A stretch of DNA of 64,000 nt from Streptomyces sp. VRA16 Mangrove soil (GCF_017377775.1 NZ_JAFVLN010000002.1:620001-684000), one strand, 5' to 3'; positions 49,418 through 58,420 are shown, counted from the first letter of the stretch. Numbers and translations are program-made. The notes: generated by a model not told the origin, from the sequence alone.

Positions 49418-50917
49418 ATGCCCGACCCGATCGACGCCGAGACCAGAACGGGGCCGGCGCCCGCCCCGGACAAGGGACTGCGCGGGGGCTCGGTGGGCCT
49501 GCTCGCCTCCGTCACGCTCGGTCTGTCCTGCGTCGCCCCGGCCTACAGCATCGCCGTCACGCTCGGCTTCGTGACCCTGACCGTCGGGAATCTCGCGCCG
49601 GCCGCCCTGTTGCTGGGCTTCGTGCCGATCCTGCTCACCGCGTTCGCCTTCCGTGAGCTGAACCGCGAGATGCCGGACTGCGGCACCACCTTCGTGTGGA
49701 CCACGCGCGCGTTCGGGCCGCTGACCGGCTGGCTCACCGGCGGCTGGGTGGTGCAGGTCGCCACGTTCATCGCGATGACGGCCCTCTCCCAGGTCGGCGC
49801 CACCTACCTGCTCCAGCTGCTCGGCCTGCACTCCCTCGCGGACAGCGGCATCGCCGTGACGATCACCGCGGTGGCTCTGCTCGCGGCGGTCACGTCGATC
49901 GCCTACCGGGGTCTGCACCTGGCGGCGTCCGTCCAGTACGTGCTGCTGGGTCTGCAACTGGCCGCCCTGCTCGGCTTCGGAGCCGCCGCCTTCGCCCGCC
50001 ACGGCGCCGTGACGCCGTCCCTGGCCTGGCTCGATCCCTTCGCCTTCGACGGCTTCGGCCCCTTCGCCGAGGCGGTCATGCTCTGCCTGTTCATCTACTG
50101 GGGCTGGGACGCGCTGATCACCGCGAACGAGGAGACCCGCGACGGGGAACGCGTCGCCGGCCAGGCCGCCGTCATCTCCACCCTCGCCCTGCTCGGGACC
50201 TACCTGTTCACCGCCTTCGCCGCGATCAGCTTCGCCGGAACCGGCACCGGCGGCACCGGCCTCGGCAACCCCGACAACGCCGCCGACATCCTGTCCACCC
50301 TCGCCCCACCGGTCCTCGGCCCGGCCCTGGCCAAGGTGATGCAGCTGGCCGTCTGCGTCTCGGCGGTCTCCGCCCTGCTCACCAGCCTCGTCGGCTCCTC
50401 CCGCGGCACCCTGTCCATGGCCGCCCACGGCGCCCTGCCCGCAGCCTTCGCCCGCGTCCATCCCCGGCACCGCACCCCCGGCTTCGGCACCCTGTTCATC
50501 GGCGCGACGGCCGCCGGCCTCCTGGTCCTGCTCACGCTCGTCTCCACCGACTTCCTCGGCGACGCCATCCTGTGCATCGGCCTGCTGATCGCCTGCTACT
50601 ACGGCACCACCGCACTGGCCTGCGTCTGGTACTTCCGGGACAGACTGCGGAACTCGCTCCGCGACCTGCTGCTGCGCGGCATCCTGCCCCTGCTCGGCGG
50701 ACTGATGATGCTGGCCGCGTTCGCCCGCAGCGCCCACGACATGTACGACCCGGCCTACGGCAGCACCTCCTTCCACGGCATCGGCGGAGTCTTCCTCCTC
50801 GGCTCCGGCTCCCTCGCCGCCGGAACCCTGGCCCTGGCCGCCGCCCGCACCCGCTATCACCGCTTCTTCCGCGAAGGCCGCACCACGGTCACCGAACTCA
50901 CCGTCACCGAGGACTGA
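49418..50917 (+). CDS. Amino acid/polyamine permease (APC)
   Basis: 499 residues, about 12 membrane segments. LASVTLGLSCVAPAYSIAVT near residue 30 and FVPILLTAFAFRELNREMPDCGTTFVW near 70 are APC-superfamily motifs. The next gene starts seven bases after the stop and encodes an amidase, so the pair probably imports and hydrolyses one compound. It is divergent from a TetR regulator. Confidence 0.92.
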   Translation: MPDPIDAETRTGPAPAPDKGLRGGSVGLLASVTLGLSCVAPAYSIAVTLGFVTLTVGNLAPAALLLGFVPILLTAFAFRELNREMPDCGTTFVWTTRAFGPLTGWLTGGWVVQVATFIAMTALSQVGATYLLQLLGLHSLADSGIAVTITAVALLAAVTSIAYRGLHLAASVQYVLLGLQLAALLGFGAAAFARHGAVTPSLAWLDPFAFDGFGPFAEAVMLCLFIYWGWDALITANEETRDGERVAGQAAVISTLALLGTYLFTAFAAISFAGTGTGGTGLGNPDNAADILSTLAPPVLGPALAKVMQLAVCVSAVSALLTSLVGSSRGTLSMAAHGALPAAFARVHPRHRTPGFGTLFIGATAAGLLVLLTLVSTDFLGDAILCIGLLIACYYGTTALACVWYFRDRLRNSLRDLLLRGILPLLGGLMMLAAFARSAHDMYDPAYGSTSFHGIGGVFLLGSGSLAAGTLALAAARTRYHRFFREGRTTVTELTVTED

Positions 50918-50924
50918 CACACCC

Positions 50925-51806
50925 ATGCGCACACTCACCATCGCCGCGATCCAGACCACCCCCGTGCCCCACGACCTCGAAGCGACCTGGCAGCGCTTCA
51001 CCGACCAGGTCCGCAGCACGCGCGACCTGTTCCCCCACGTACAACTCGTCGTCGTACCCGAGCTGTTGCTGGCCGCCGAAGGCGCCCTGCTCCAGTCGGC
51101 CGCGGAGGACTGGATGGAACGGGCCGCGGTCGCGATACCAGGCCCGCTCACCGACCGGATCTGCGCCCTGGCCGTGGAGACCGGCCTGTGGCTCATCCCG
51201 GGAAGCGTGTACGAGCGCGCGGAGGACGGGCACATCTACAACACGGCCCTGGCGATCTCACCGGAAGGCGAGATCGCCGCTAACTACCGCAAGGTCTTCC
51301 CCTGGCAGCCGTACGAGAAGACCACCCCCGGAAGCGAGTTCACCGTCTTCGACATACCCGGCGCGGGCCGCGTGGGTCTGGCCATCTGCTACGACGGTTC
51401 CTTCCCCGAAACGGTCCGTCAGCTCGCCTGGCTGGGCGCCGAAGTCGTCATCCAGCCCACCCTCACCCCCACCCGCGACCGGGAGATGGAACTCGTCTGC
51501 GCCCGCGCCAACGCCTGGACCAACCAGGTCTACGTCGTCAACGTCAACGCCGCCGACCCGGCCGGGGTCGGCCAGAGCACCGTCGTAGACCCCGAGGGCA
51601 TCGTGCGCCAGCAGGCCGGCCCCGGCGAGGAAATCCTCATCGACGTACTCGACCTCGACGCCGTCAGCCGAGTACGCGCCTACGGCGCCGCAGGTATCAA
51701 TCGTCCCTGGAGCCAGCTCGCCCGCTACGGCGGGTCGGTGAAGCTCCCGATGTACGGCGGCGGTGGATTCCACGCGCCGGACTGGCTCGAGAACGAGACG
51801 CCCTGA
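50925..51806 (+). CDS. Nitrilase-superfamily carbon-nitrogen hydrolase
   Basis: 293 residues. The catalytic triad is visible: Glu in VVVPELLLAAEG (near 45), Lys in NYRKVFPWQPYE (near 123) and Cys in LAICYDGSFPETVRQ (near 156). The length and triad fit aliphatic amidase/N-carbamoylase-type branches. It would hydrolyse an amide or nitrile imported by the adjacent permease. No signal peptide. Confidence 0.93.
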   Translation: MRTLTIAAIQTTPVPHDLEATWQRFTDQVRSTRDLFPHVQLVVVPELLLAAEGALLQSAAEDWMERAAVAIPGPLTDRICALAVETGLWLIPGSVYERAEDGHIYNTALAISPEGEIAANYRKVFPWQPYEKTTPGSEFTVFDIPGAGRVGLAICYDGSFPETVRQLAWLGAEVVIQPTLTPTRDREMELVCARANAWTNQVYVVNVNAADPAGVGQSTVVDPEGIVRQQAGPGEEILIDVLDLDAVSRVRAYGAAGINRPWSQLARYGGSVKLPMYGGGGFHAPDWLENETP

Positions 51807-52074
51807 CGACTCCATCGCCGGTCCAAGCCGAGGCCGGCGAAGACGGCCGCGATGGCGTGACTCGCCATCACACTGAGCGTCAATCGAGCGTCGAGCGCGC
51901 TGCGCTCCTCCACCACGGTGGGCACGGATCCGTGCCCACCGGCTCCGCAGACCTTGGATAAGCCCAGGCCCGAGCCTTTCGAGCGTCACGCGGTGTCGTT
52001 GCGTGGAGTGACCGGGCAACGGGCCTTCGAGCCCATCCGGCATGCTCCACCAGGCAAGCCCGCTGCGGAGAATC

Positions 52075-52112
52075 TGGGGAGCATCGAGCCCCCATGGGGA
52101 GCGCGTGGGGAG
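52075..52112. repeat. GGGGAG short repeats at the right end
   Basis: TGGGGAG occurs at 52075, 52095 and 52106, spaced about two turns then one turn of helix. They resemble the arm sites beside the left repeat and would belong to the phage-type arm of an integration site. The gene-free region 51807-52223 otherwise shows nothing coding. Confidence 0.5.
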
Positions 52113-52223
52113 AACCGGCCGCATAGAGCTGACCGAGCGTGAAAGACCCAGGAAGAGGCATCACCCCAGGTCAAGGCGCCCCCGTATGGCAAATGCCCTG
52201 GTCAACGGGGTGCGGTAGACAAC

Positions 52224-52409
52224 TTCAAGAAGATTTCGAGCTGGGCGGCGATCCTCTTCGCTCCCACACTCGTGGGAACCATCTACGGCATGAACTTTGA
52301 GAACATGCCGGAGCTGGGGTGGAGCTTCGGATACCCCTTTGCGATCGGCCTGATGGGGGTTGTCTGTGGCAGTTTGTACGTGATTTTCAAGCGGCGGGAC
52401 TGGCTCTGA
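52224..52409 (+). pseudogene. corA 3' fragment (61 codons)
   Basis: The sequence reads the last 60 or so codons of CorA in frame, including the GMN motif and the stop, with one visible change (VVCGSLYV versus VVCVSLYV) and several silent ones. It has no start region. It is probably the chromosome's own corA tail, displaced by integration. Confidence 0.85.
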
Positions 52410-52682
52410 GCACCTCTTGCCGAGCCAAGCTCCTCTCTGGCCTGTGCTCTCGCATCGGTCACAGATCGGCTCCGAATCGACCCTGGGGAGCCCCTGGGGA
52501 GCCCCTGGGGAGAAGTGATGCGGCTGATCTCTCCTCACCCTGCCAGAACTAAGCCTCTGACCTGGCCTTTTGAGTGCTTCTCGACGCTGGGAAGAATCCG
52601 GGGAGAATCGAGTGCCACCCCAAGTCGTCCGACCGGCGGAGCAAACCCGCCCGGCCTCCCTGTTCGCCAGGCTCGGCCGAGC
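52225..52682. repeat. Right direct repeat, candidate att-like boundary
   Basis: It matches 40112-40557, with an extra copy of an 11-bp CTGGGGAGCCC unit near 52484-52507. It runs about 270 bp beyond the corA stop, so it is longer than a simple core site. The stretch 52683-53079 beyond it holds no gene; an imperfect palindrome (53011-53034) lies just before the next gene. Confidence 0.8.
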
Positions 52683-53079
52683 GACTACCCACACCGAACT
52701 TCGCCGACAGTGACATCAGCGCGCTGCCTCGACACCTCTGCGTGGTCGCAGTGTCGACGCGCGGGTTCCGGGTGAAGACGCGTCCGACTCGTCCGTCGCG
52801 CGGTGCGCCGTTCACGGGAACGCCGTCTCGTGAAGCGGGCGGCGAACCGAGGAGCGGGGACGACAGGTCGCCGCTCCCGGATCCTCCCAGTCACAGGACG
52901 TCTCAGGGACGTCTCGGGCACGTCCGACGGGGGGCGGGGCTCATAGATTCGACGGCGCTCGTCCCGGTCCGTCCGGGCCTGCTCGCCATCCGGGGACACC
53001 GTCACCCGTGCGGCGGGCGGTACACCGTCCGCCGTGTCACCCAAGGCCGATGCGGCGGCTTCATCGAGAGGACTCTTTC

Positions 53080-53442
53080 ATGCGTCGCAGTCTTACGGGC
53101 TTCGCGCTCATCACGGGGCTGTTGCTGATGCCGCTGGCCGGCACCGCCACGCCTGCCGCCGCGGCGACCACCATCGCGTGCAACTACACCGCGTCCGAGC
53201 CGACCCTGCGTCTGGGCAGCAGCGGTACCGCGGTCAAGCAGCTCCAGTGCCAGCTCAACCGCAGCCTGTTCCCGGAGAAATACGCCCCGCTGGCGGTGGA
53301 TGGCTCCTTCGGGGCCCGCACCCGCGACGCGGTGTACACCTTCCAGAACTGCATCGGCCTGTCCGTGGACGGGGTGGTAGGCCCGCAGACCTGGAGCGAG
53401 CTGTACTACTGGGACACCCGGTACTACTACCCCGACTGCTGA
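53080..53442 (+). CDS. Secreted peptidoglycan-binding protein
   Basis: 120 residues with GAGAGGA before the ATG. Residues 1-29 are a Sec signal (MRRSLTGFALITGLLLMPLAG ... AAA). The rest is one PG_binding_1 domain: LRLGSSGTAVKQLQCQLN, then LAVDGSFGARTRDAVYTFQ and VDGVVGPQTWSELY. Three or four Cys probably form disulfides. There is no catalytic domain, so it binds cell wall and may act as a partner protein. Confidence 0.92.
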   Translation: MRRSLTGFALITGLLLMPLAGTATPAAAATTIACNYTASEPTLRLGSSGTAVKQLQCQLNRSLFPEKYAPLAVDGSFGARTRDAVYTFQNCIGLSVDGVVGPQTWSELYYWDTRYYYPDC

Positions 53443-53484
53443 GCCGGACCCTGTCGGGGGTACTGAGCCGGTCGGGGCAACTAC

Positions 53485-53745
53485 CCCAATTTCGATAGGA
53501 CTTGGACCGGGAATGCCTTGCTGGTCCAGGAATCTCAGGAAGGCGGTCGGCGGTCTTGGTGAGGAGACGTCCTCGATGTCTGACCGGCCGCCAAGGCGTT
53601 CGATGCGCACGGCGATGACCCTGAGGACGTGTTGCAGATAGACTTTCGGCTGTCCTCGGTAGCGGCAATGGCGCACGCCGTGTCCATGGGCGAACTCGTT
53701 GTCCCCGCCGGGATCCTGCCCCGCATGCTCGGCGTCCACGTCCCA
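53485..53745 (-). pseudogene. C-terminal remnant of an IS1182-like transposase
   Basis: The minus frame reads HGVRHCRYRGQPKVYLQHV followed by an IERL segment and a C-terminal FLDQQGIPGP tail. This matches the end of IS1182-type DDE transposases, where the last catalytic Glu region precedes it. No start, DDE triad or terminal repeats are seen. The stretch 53746-53962 holds no recognisable gene. Confidence 0.6.
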
Positions 53746-53962
53746 GTCGCCGTCCGGTGGCATAGGCATCGACGGGCGACTGGGCCGCTCATGCTGCCGA
53801 CGTCGGCCGACGGGCCGACAGCACGGGCCGTGAAGCGCATCTGTGACGCCATGCCCGACCCGCGCCGGCAGCTGACCACGCGACCGTTCGCGTCCCGTGG
53901 TCGTGCGTTCGGTTCGACGCGTTGCGGCAGCTGGGCCGGGCGCTTCGCCGCCGGGGCGGTGC

Positions 53963-54652
53963 TCAGGTTGTCAGGCGGGCCAGGAGCGCGGGATGGTCTG
54001 CCAGGGCCGCTTCCACCATGGCCCGTGCATGCGGCTTGAAGGAATCGAGGTCGACGGACCGCCAGTCGATGCCGCCCAGGGGTGGCTGCGGGTCGTACTC
54101 GATGAAGAGCTGGACCATGCGGGCCGTCTGCTCGCCCGCGAGGCGTTCGACCAGGTGGAGAGCCATGTCGATACCAGCCGAGACTCCGGCGGCGGTGAGC
54201 ACGGGGCCGTCCTGGACCCAGCGTTCGGCGACGGGCGTCGCGCCGAACTTGGCCAGCAGGTCACGGACGCCCCAGTGAGTGGTGGCCTTCCGGCCTTCGA
54301 GCAGGCCGGCGGCCCCCAGGAGCAGTGAGCCGGTACATACCGAGCCGACGACCTCAGCCGTCCGCGCGGCCTGGCGGATCCAGTCCAGCAGAGACTCGTC
54401 GGCCAGGGCGGCCAGGGTCGGCTCGGTCCCGCCGGGCACGAGCAGCGCGAAGGGGTCGGCGACCTGGTCGAATGTGTGACTCGGCGTCACCTTCAGCGGC
54501 GTGTCGGTGCCCAGAGGGGAGAGATCCCTGCCGACGACGACCACCTCGAACGACGGATCCATCTGGGCGAGTGCCGACAGCACCTGGAGCGGCCCCACCA
54601 GGTCGAGCGGGGTGATGCCGGGATAGAGAACGAAAGCAAGTGTCTTGGTCAT
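53963..54652 (-). CDS. DJ-1/PfpI-family protein
   Basis: 229 residues starting at ATG 54652 with GAAGGTGA upstream. MTKTLAFVLYPGITPLDLVGP is the DJ-1/PfpI N-terminus, and the nucleophile-elbow Cys is in VGSVCTGSLLLGAAGLL near 100, followed by THWGVRDLL. This branch includes isonitrile hydratases (InhA) and glyoxalase-like enzymes. It is divergent from a GlxA-type AraC regulator carrying the same domain. Confidence 0.88.
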   Translation of the reverse strand: MTKTLAFVLYPGITPLDLVGPLQVLSALAQMDPSFEVVVVGRDLSPLGTDTPLKVTPSHTFDQVADPFALLVPGGTEPTLAALADESLLDWIRQAARTAEVVGSVCTGSLLLGAAGLLEGRKATTHWGVRDLLAKFGATPVAERWVQDGPVLTAAGVSAGIDMALHLVERLAGEQTARMVQLFIEYDPQPPLGGIDWRSVDLDSFKPHARAMVEAALADHPALLARLTT

Positions 54653-54705
54653 GCCGTCACCTTCGGCCCCGGGCCATGGGAGCGCCAAGGGCAGACAGCG
54701 ATGAG

Positions 54706-54737
54706 GTCGGAATTCTTGGGATGCACGTCATTCCGAC
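54706..54737. promoter_or_regulatory. Operator between DJ-1 and GlxA-type genes
   Basis: GTCGGAAT (54706-54713) and ATTCCGAC (54730-54737) are perfect complements in a 98-bp divergent intergenic region. They are a likely site for the GlxA-type regulator. Confidence 0.6.
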
Positions 54738-54750
54738 ATAGGGTCCGCTC

Positions 54751-55719
54751 ATGGAGGAACGAGTGGTGGTCCTTGTGGGATACGCCGAGGCCGAGTTGCT
54801 GGACATCGCCTGCGTGACGACAGGCTTGACCACGGCCAACCGGATCGGAGCGAGTCCCGCCTATGCCGTGAGCGTGGCCACCCCGGGAGGCCGTGCGATC
54901 ACCTGCGACTCGGGGCTGACGCTGCAGGGGCAACGGTCCCTGGAACGGCTGCGGGGGCCGCTGGACACACTGATCATCTCGGGAGGGATCGGCCACGAGG
55001 CCGCGGGCGACAACCCTCGGATCGTCGGCCATGTCCGCCGCTTGGCCAGAGAGAGCCGCAGAGTGGCCTCGGTCTGCACAGGGGCGACCGTGCTGGCCTC
55101 AGCCGGCCTGCTCAACGGGAGACGCGCCACGACTCACTGGCTCTACGCCGAACAATTGGCCGCCGCTTACCCGGAGATCACCGTGGATCCGGCGCCGATC
55201 TACATTCGTGACGGAAGCGTGGTCACCGCGGCGGGCGTCACAAGCGCCCTGGACCTCACTCTTGCTTTCATCGAGGAGGACCACGGCGGGGAGCTGGCGC
55301 GCGCAGTGGCCCGGGGCCTGGTCACCTATCTGCAACGGCCCGGCAACCAGGCACAGATGAGCATGTTCACAGCCACCCCGGCACCGACGAACGGGCTGGT
55401 CAAGCGAGTCGTCGACCACATCACCAGCCACTTGGCCGAGGACCTGACCGCAACCGTGCTGGCTGCACACGCGGGAGTGAGCGAACGCCACCTGACTCGC
55501 CTGTTCATCGATCACCTTGGAAAGGCACCAGGCCGATTCGTGCGCGACGCACGCACCGAGGCCGCCGCTCACCTCCTGACCTCCACCTCACTCCCCGTGG
55601 CGAGCGTGGCCGCACAATGCGGCTTCGGAACCGCTGAAACGCTCCGCCAGGCGTTCGCCAGTCGCTACAGGACATCGCCGTCGCGCTACCGAGCAACCCA
55701 AAGCACATCAGTGACCTGA
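54751..55719 (+). CDS. GlxA-type AraC regulator with DJ-1 domain
   Basis: 322 residues. Residues 1-190 are a DJ-1/PfpI-like domain (VASVCTGATVLASAGLL near 110), used here as sensor rather than enzyme. Residues 215-320 hold two AraC helix-turn-helix units (VLAAHAGVSERHLTRLF; VAAQCGFGTAETLRQAF). It probably controls the divergent DJ-1 gene. Confidence 0.92.
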   Translation: MEERVVVLVGYAEAELLDIACVTTGLTTANRIGASPAYAVSVATPGGRAITCDSGLTLQGQRSLERLRGPLDTLIISGGIGHEAAGDNPRIVGHVRRLARESRRVASVCTGATVLASAGLLNGRRATTHWLYAEQLAAAYPEITVDPAPIYIRDGSVVTAAGVTSALDLTLAFIEEDHGGELARAVARGLVTYLQRPGNQAQMSMFTATPAPTNGLVKRVVDHITSHLAEDLTATVLAAHAGVSERHLTRLFIDHLGKAPGRFVRDARTEAAAHLLTSTSLPVASVAAQCGFGTAETLRQAFASRYRTSPSRYRATQSTSVT

Positions 55720-56275
55720 CAGCAGCGCTGCCGCTGCATTGCAAGGTGGCCGAGCCGTTGGCAGCCGACGACGAACTGGGCGAGAGGCCGCAGGCAGTGG
55801 GAAGCAGCCCCGCGCGGCAGCAGCGCCTGGTGCCCAAGCAGACCAGCGAAGTCGGCGTGCGTTGCCTGCCTGCGAACTGCCCCGTGGGTACGACCCGACG
55901 GTCCCGCGGCGGGCAGCCGTGAGCTGTGCTGTGCCTGGGGCGTTGCGAAGTTGAGCGGCCTGTGCGTGGAGTGCACCACCGCGCGCCGGCACTTGCGCAG
56001 GGGGCGCCCACGGTGAGCGGTTCCGGCAGGCATCGTTGCCGCCGGTGCGGCTGGTCGTCGACGTGACCAGTGCGGGCACGTGCCGCTGCTGCCGACTGCT
56101 GGTACGCCTGGGCGGCGACCCGCTGCGCCAGACCGAGACCCCGCCGGCGCGCCAGCAGGCGCCCGCCTGGGCCCCCCGCGTCGCCACGGCGCCCGCGCTC
56201 GCTGACGTACCCGTATCCCCGACATATCGGATCGCTGAAGCAGGCGGACCCAAGCCAGAACCGAATCCAGGCAAG
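55720..56275. other. Gene-free region
   Basis: About 550 bp with no credible coding frame, ribosome site or recognised homology. Codon bias is weaker than in neighbours, which suggests decayed sequence. Confidence 0.5.
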
Positions 56276-56340
56276 AACTAAACGGTACGGTCCAAGAACT
56301 GAACCGAACGGTTGACAGAATGAACCAAACGGTTTAGATT
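56276..56340 (+). promoter_or_regulatory. Consensus promoter filled by TetR-like operators
   Basis: TTGACA (56312-56317) and TAGATT (56335-56340) are exactly 17 bp apart. The spacer contains the palindrome AACCAAACGGTT (56323-56334). A second, AACCGAACGGTT (56302-56313), is centred 21 bp upstream, and a weaker third, AACTAAACGGTA, lies at 56276. A repressor bound here would occlude RNA polymerase. No TetR gene is adjacent. Confidence 0.75.
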
Positions 56341-56390
56341 TCTCGATGCCGAGTCCGACACCACACGCAATGTCAACGAAGGGTTTTCAC

Positions 56391-56444
56391 ATGCCTACGA
56401 GGCTCATAACACTGACGCTGGGGGGCGTGTCATGTTTGCGGTGA
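56391..56444 (+). CDS. Short upstream ORF
   Basis: Seventeen codons (MPTRLITLTLGGVSCLR) with GAAGG eight bases upstream, starting 50 bp after the promoter. It overlaps the start of the next gene by 13 bases in another frame, so it may couple translation. It may also be the leftover start of a lost gene. Confidence 0.35.
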   Translation: MPTRLITLTLGGVSCLR

Positions 56445-56734
56445 TCTACCGGTGGCGTTTGCACGAAGGCAAGGAGCAGCAGTTCACAGCTGGTTGGCGC
56501 CGCGTGACACTCGCGATGCACAAGCACGGCGGCAGCTACGGATCACGTCTGCATCAGGTCGATGACGGCACCTGGGTGGCGTATGCACGGTGGCCGGATG
56601 CCGCCACTCGCGACGCGTGCCCAGACGTGGACCCCGAAGGGGAAGCCATGATGAGTGAGGCGATCGCCGAGTACCTCCCCACCATTCGATGTGATGTGGT
56701 GGACGACCTCCTCGCGGAACCCCGTGACCACTGA
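56432..56734 (+). CDS. Small antibiotic-biosynthesis-monooxygenase-like protein
   Basis: 100 residues. FAVIYRWRLHEGKEQQFTAGWRRVT and YARWPDAATRDA are typical of the ABM dimeric ferredoxin-like fold. Members are cofactor-free monooxygenases or small ligand-binding proteins. It is the only gene behind the strong operator-covered promoter, so it is probably made only when an inducer is present. Confidence 0.75.
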   Translation: MFAVIYRWRLHEGKEQQFTAGWRRVTLAMHKHGGSYGSRLHQVDDGTWVAYARWPDAATRDACPDVDPEGEAMMSEAIAEYLPTIRCDVVDDLLAEPRDH

Positions 56735-56826
56735 GGTAGTCGTTGGTTCTGGAGGTGCCGGGGCGTCGGCGGTGTGAGCATGTTGGCGTGTCTTGCGAGT
56801 CGTAGGCCGCAGATTCCGACCTCTCC

Positions 56827-56935
56827 GTGCCGCCGCTGACGCGACCGCAGTTGGTCGAGGCCCGGAGCGTGCGCGCGGTCGACTTGTTCGAGCAGGGAAG
56901 CCCCACATCCGAGGTGGCGCGGATCGTCGCCGGCC
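56827..56935 (+). pseudogene. IS630-like N-terminal HTH fragment
   Basis: About 36 codons (LTRPQLVEARSVRAVDLFEQ, then SEVARIV) resemble the N-terminal helix-turn-helix of IS630-family transposases. The frame is then lost. Confidence 0.45.
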
Positions 56936-56993
56936 GCACGCCTGGGCGCACGCCCCGACCCGGCGGTACGCCGACGTCCTGGTCGACCGTCGT

Positions 56994-57268
56994 GCGTATC
57001 CCAATGATCTGTCCGATGCCCGCTGGGAGTTGATCGGGCCGGTGCCGGCCACCGGGCGCTTCGAGCGCAGCGGCCGGGCCCCGGCCTTCGGCCGCCTGCC
57101 CCGCCACGACCTGCGCGAGATCATGAACACGAACCTGTACGGGGACCGCACCGGCATCGTCTGGCGCCACCTGCCCCACGACTTACCGAACTGAACACCG
57201 TCTAGGGCTACTTCGCCCGCTGGCAGGCCAATGGTGTCCTCGATCAGCTCACCGGGATGCTCTGCTGA
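56994..57268 (+). pseudogene. IS5-like transposase N-terminal fragment
   Basis: YPNDLSDARWELIGPV, LPRHDLREIMNTNLYGDRTG and VWRHLPHDLP match the DUF4096 start of IS5-family transposases. The frame then shifts to a GYFARWQANGVLDQLTGML segment with an internal stop, so the gene is dead. The catalytic domain is missing. Confidence 0.7.
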
Positions 57269-57274
57269 TGTGCC

Positions 57275-58357
57275 TTACCGGGACTCTCCTCGGAGCTGCG
57301 CCGGGGTGACGCCTTGCCAGCGCTGGACCGCGCGTCGAAGCGCGCGAGGATCGCTGTAGCCGGTCCGGGACGCTACAGCGTGGACGGGCAGGCTGCTGGA
57401 CCGAAGCAATGCGGATGCCTGCCGGGCGCGTGCCAGACCGACCTCGGCCCGCCAGGTCGTTCCGCTCTCCGCCAATCTGCGCTGCAGGGTGCGCGGTGTG
57501 GTCGCCATCCGGTCGGCCATGACCGCCAACGACAGGTCCGGGGTACCGATCGACGAGCCCAGCATCTCCCGGAACGCGTCCAGCCAGGACACTACAGAGC
57601 GCGCCTGCAGCAGCGTGCTGTCCGCGTGTGCCCTCAGGACCTCGATCAGCCCCGGGCGGTATCCGGGCAACGGAGCCGTCGCGTCCTCACGGAAGAACGT
57701 GATCGTGTTCCGTTCCGCCTCGAACTCGATGTTGCGGGTGCCGAAGACCTCGGCCAGCGGCTCGAACACGGCCGGTGCGCGATGCCGGAACGTCACCTTG
57801 ACCGGCTTCACGTCCTTCCCCGAAGCGGCCCGCGCCCGCGTCACGAACAGGCCCATCCCGAACTGCTCCACCGCGTTCACGATGTCCTGCTCGGCGGTTC
57901 CGGTGCGGTACCCCACGGTGACCAGGGCACCGTTCTCGACTACGTCGAACCGGTCCACCGCAGCATCGCCGATGGTCACGGTGTAGTCGGCGGCCACACG
58001 GAACGCGTCGACCAGATTCGCACTCGCGGCGAACAGCTGGTCCCAGACACCGAACGTCCCCAGCGGGGAGCGTTCCGCGGCGAACGCACCGACTCCGGAT
58101 CCGCGGTCGGTCAGCGTGACCTGCTCCCACGACCGCAGCACCGAACCGGTGGGGACCCGGGCGTAGACATCGCCCAAGACCTCGTCATTGAGACAGGGGA
58201 TGCGGGCCAGGCGGGCCGGCGTCATGCCCGCGTCCCGCGCTGCGTTCACGGCGAAGCGTCCCATGGCCGAATTTACCGATTGCTTGAGAGCCGGCGAGGA
58301 CGAACACCATGCCCGTTCCTGCTTGACCACACCATCTTTCGCCATGACTACGCGCAT
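57275..58357 (-). CDS. AraC-family regulator (arabinose-binding-type sensor)
   Basis: About 360 residues. The C-terminus has the AraC helix-turn-helix (MADRMATTPRTLQRRLAESG; VASRTGYSDPRALRRAVQRW) and the N-terminal part matches the Arabinose_bd domain of OruR/ArgR-like regulators. ATG 58357 is used with GGAAG about 14 bases upstream; ATG 58264 (MGRFAVNAARDAGMTPARLA) is an alternative closer to the usual family start but lacks a ribosome site. It is divergent from the decayed FMN-reductase gene and the operon at 59005-62487. Confidence 0.85.
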   Translation of the reverse strand: MRVVMAKDGVVKQERAWCSSSPALKQSVNSAMGRFAVNAARDAGMTPARLARIPCLNDEVLGDVYARVPTGSVLRSWEQVTLTDRGSGVGAFAAERSPLGTFGVWDQLFAASANLVDAFRVAADYTVTIGDAAVDRFDVVENGALVTVGYRTGTAEQDIVNAVEQFGMGLFVTRARAASGKDVKPVKVTFRHRAPAVFEPLAEVFGTRNIEFEAERNTITFFREDATAPLPGYRPGLIEVLRAHADSTLLQARSVVSWLDAFREMLGSSIGTPDLSLAVMADRMATTPRTLQRRLAESGTTWRAEVGLARARQASALLRSSSLPVHAVASRTGYSDPRALRRAVQRWQGVTPAQLRGESR

Positions 58358-58420
58358 TGGTTCCGCTTTCTTCCGCAACGAACCCTGTGCCCTATAGCAC
58401 GGCGGAGACGGTACATGATC

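Noticed and set aside
40626..51806. Secondary-metabolite biosynthetic cluster
   Set aside because: No polyketide, peptide, terpene or other scaffold-forming enzyme is present; the genes fit catabolism and transport.
53002..53769. Full transposase gene on the minus strand
   Set aside because: Only the middle of the frame resembles a transposase C-terminus; its lower half is antisense to the peptidoglycan-binding protein.
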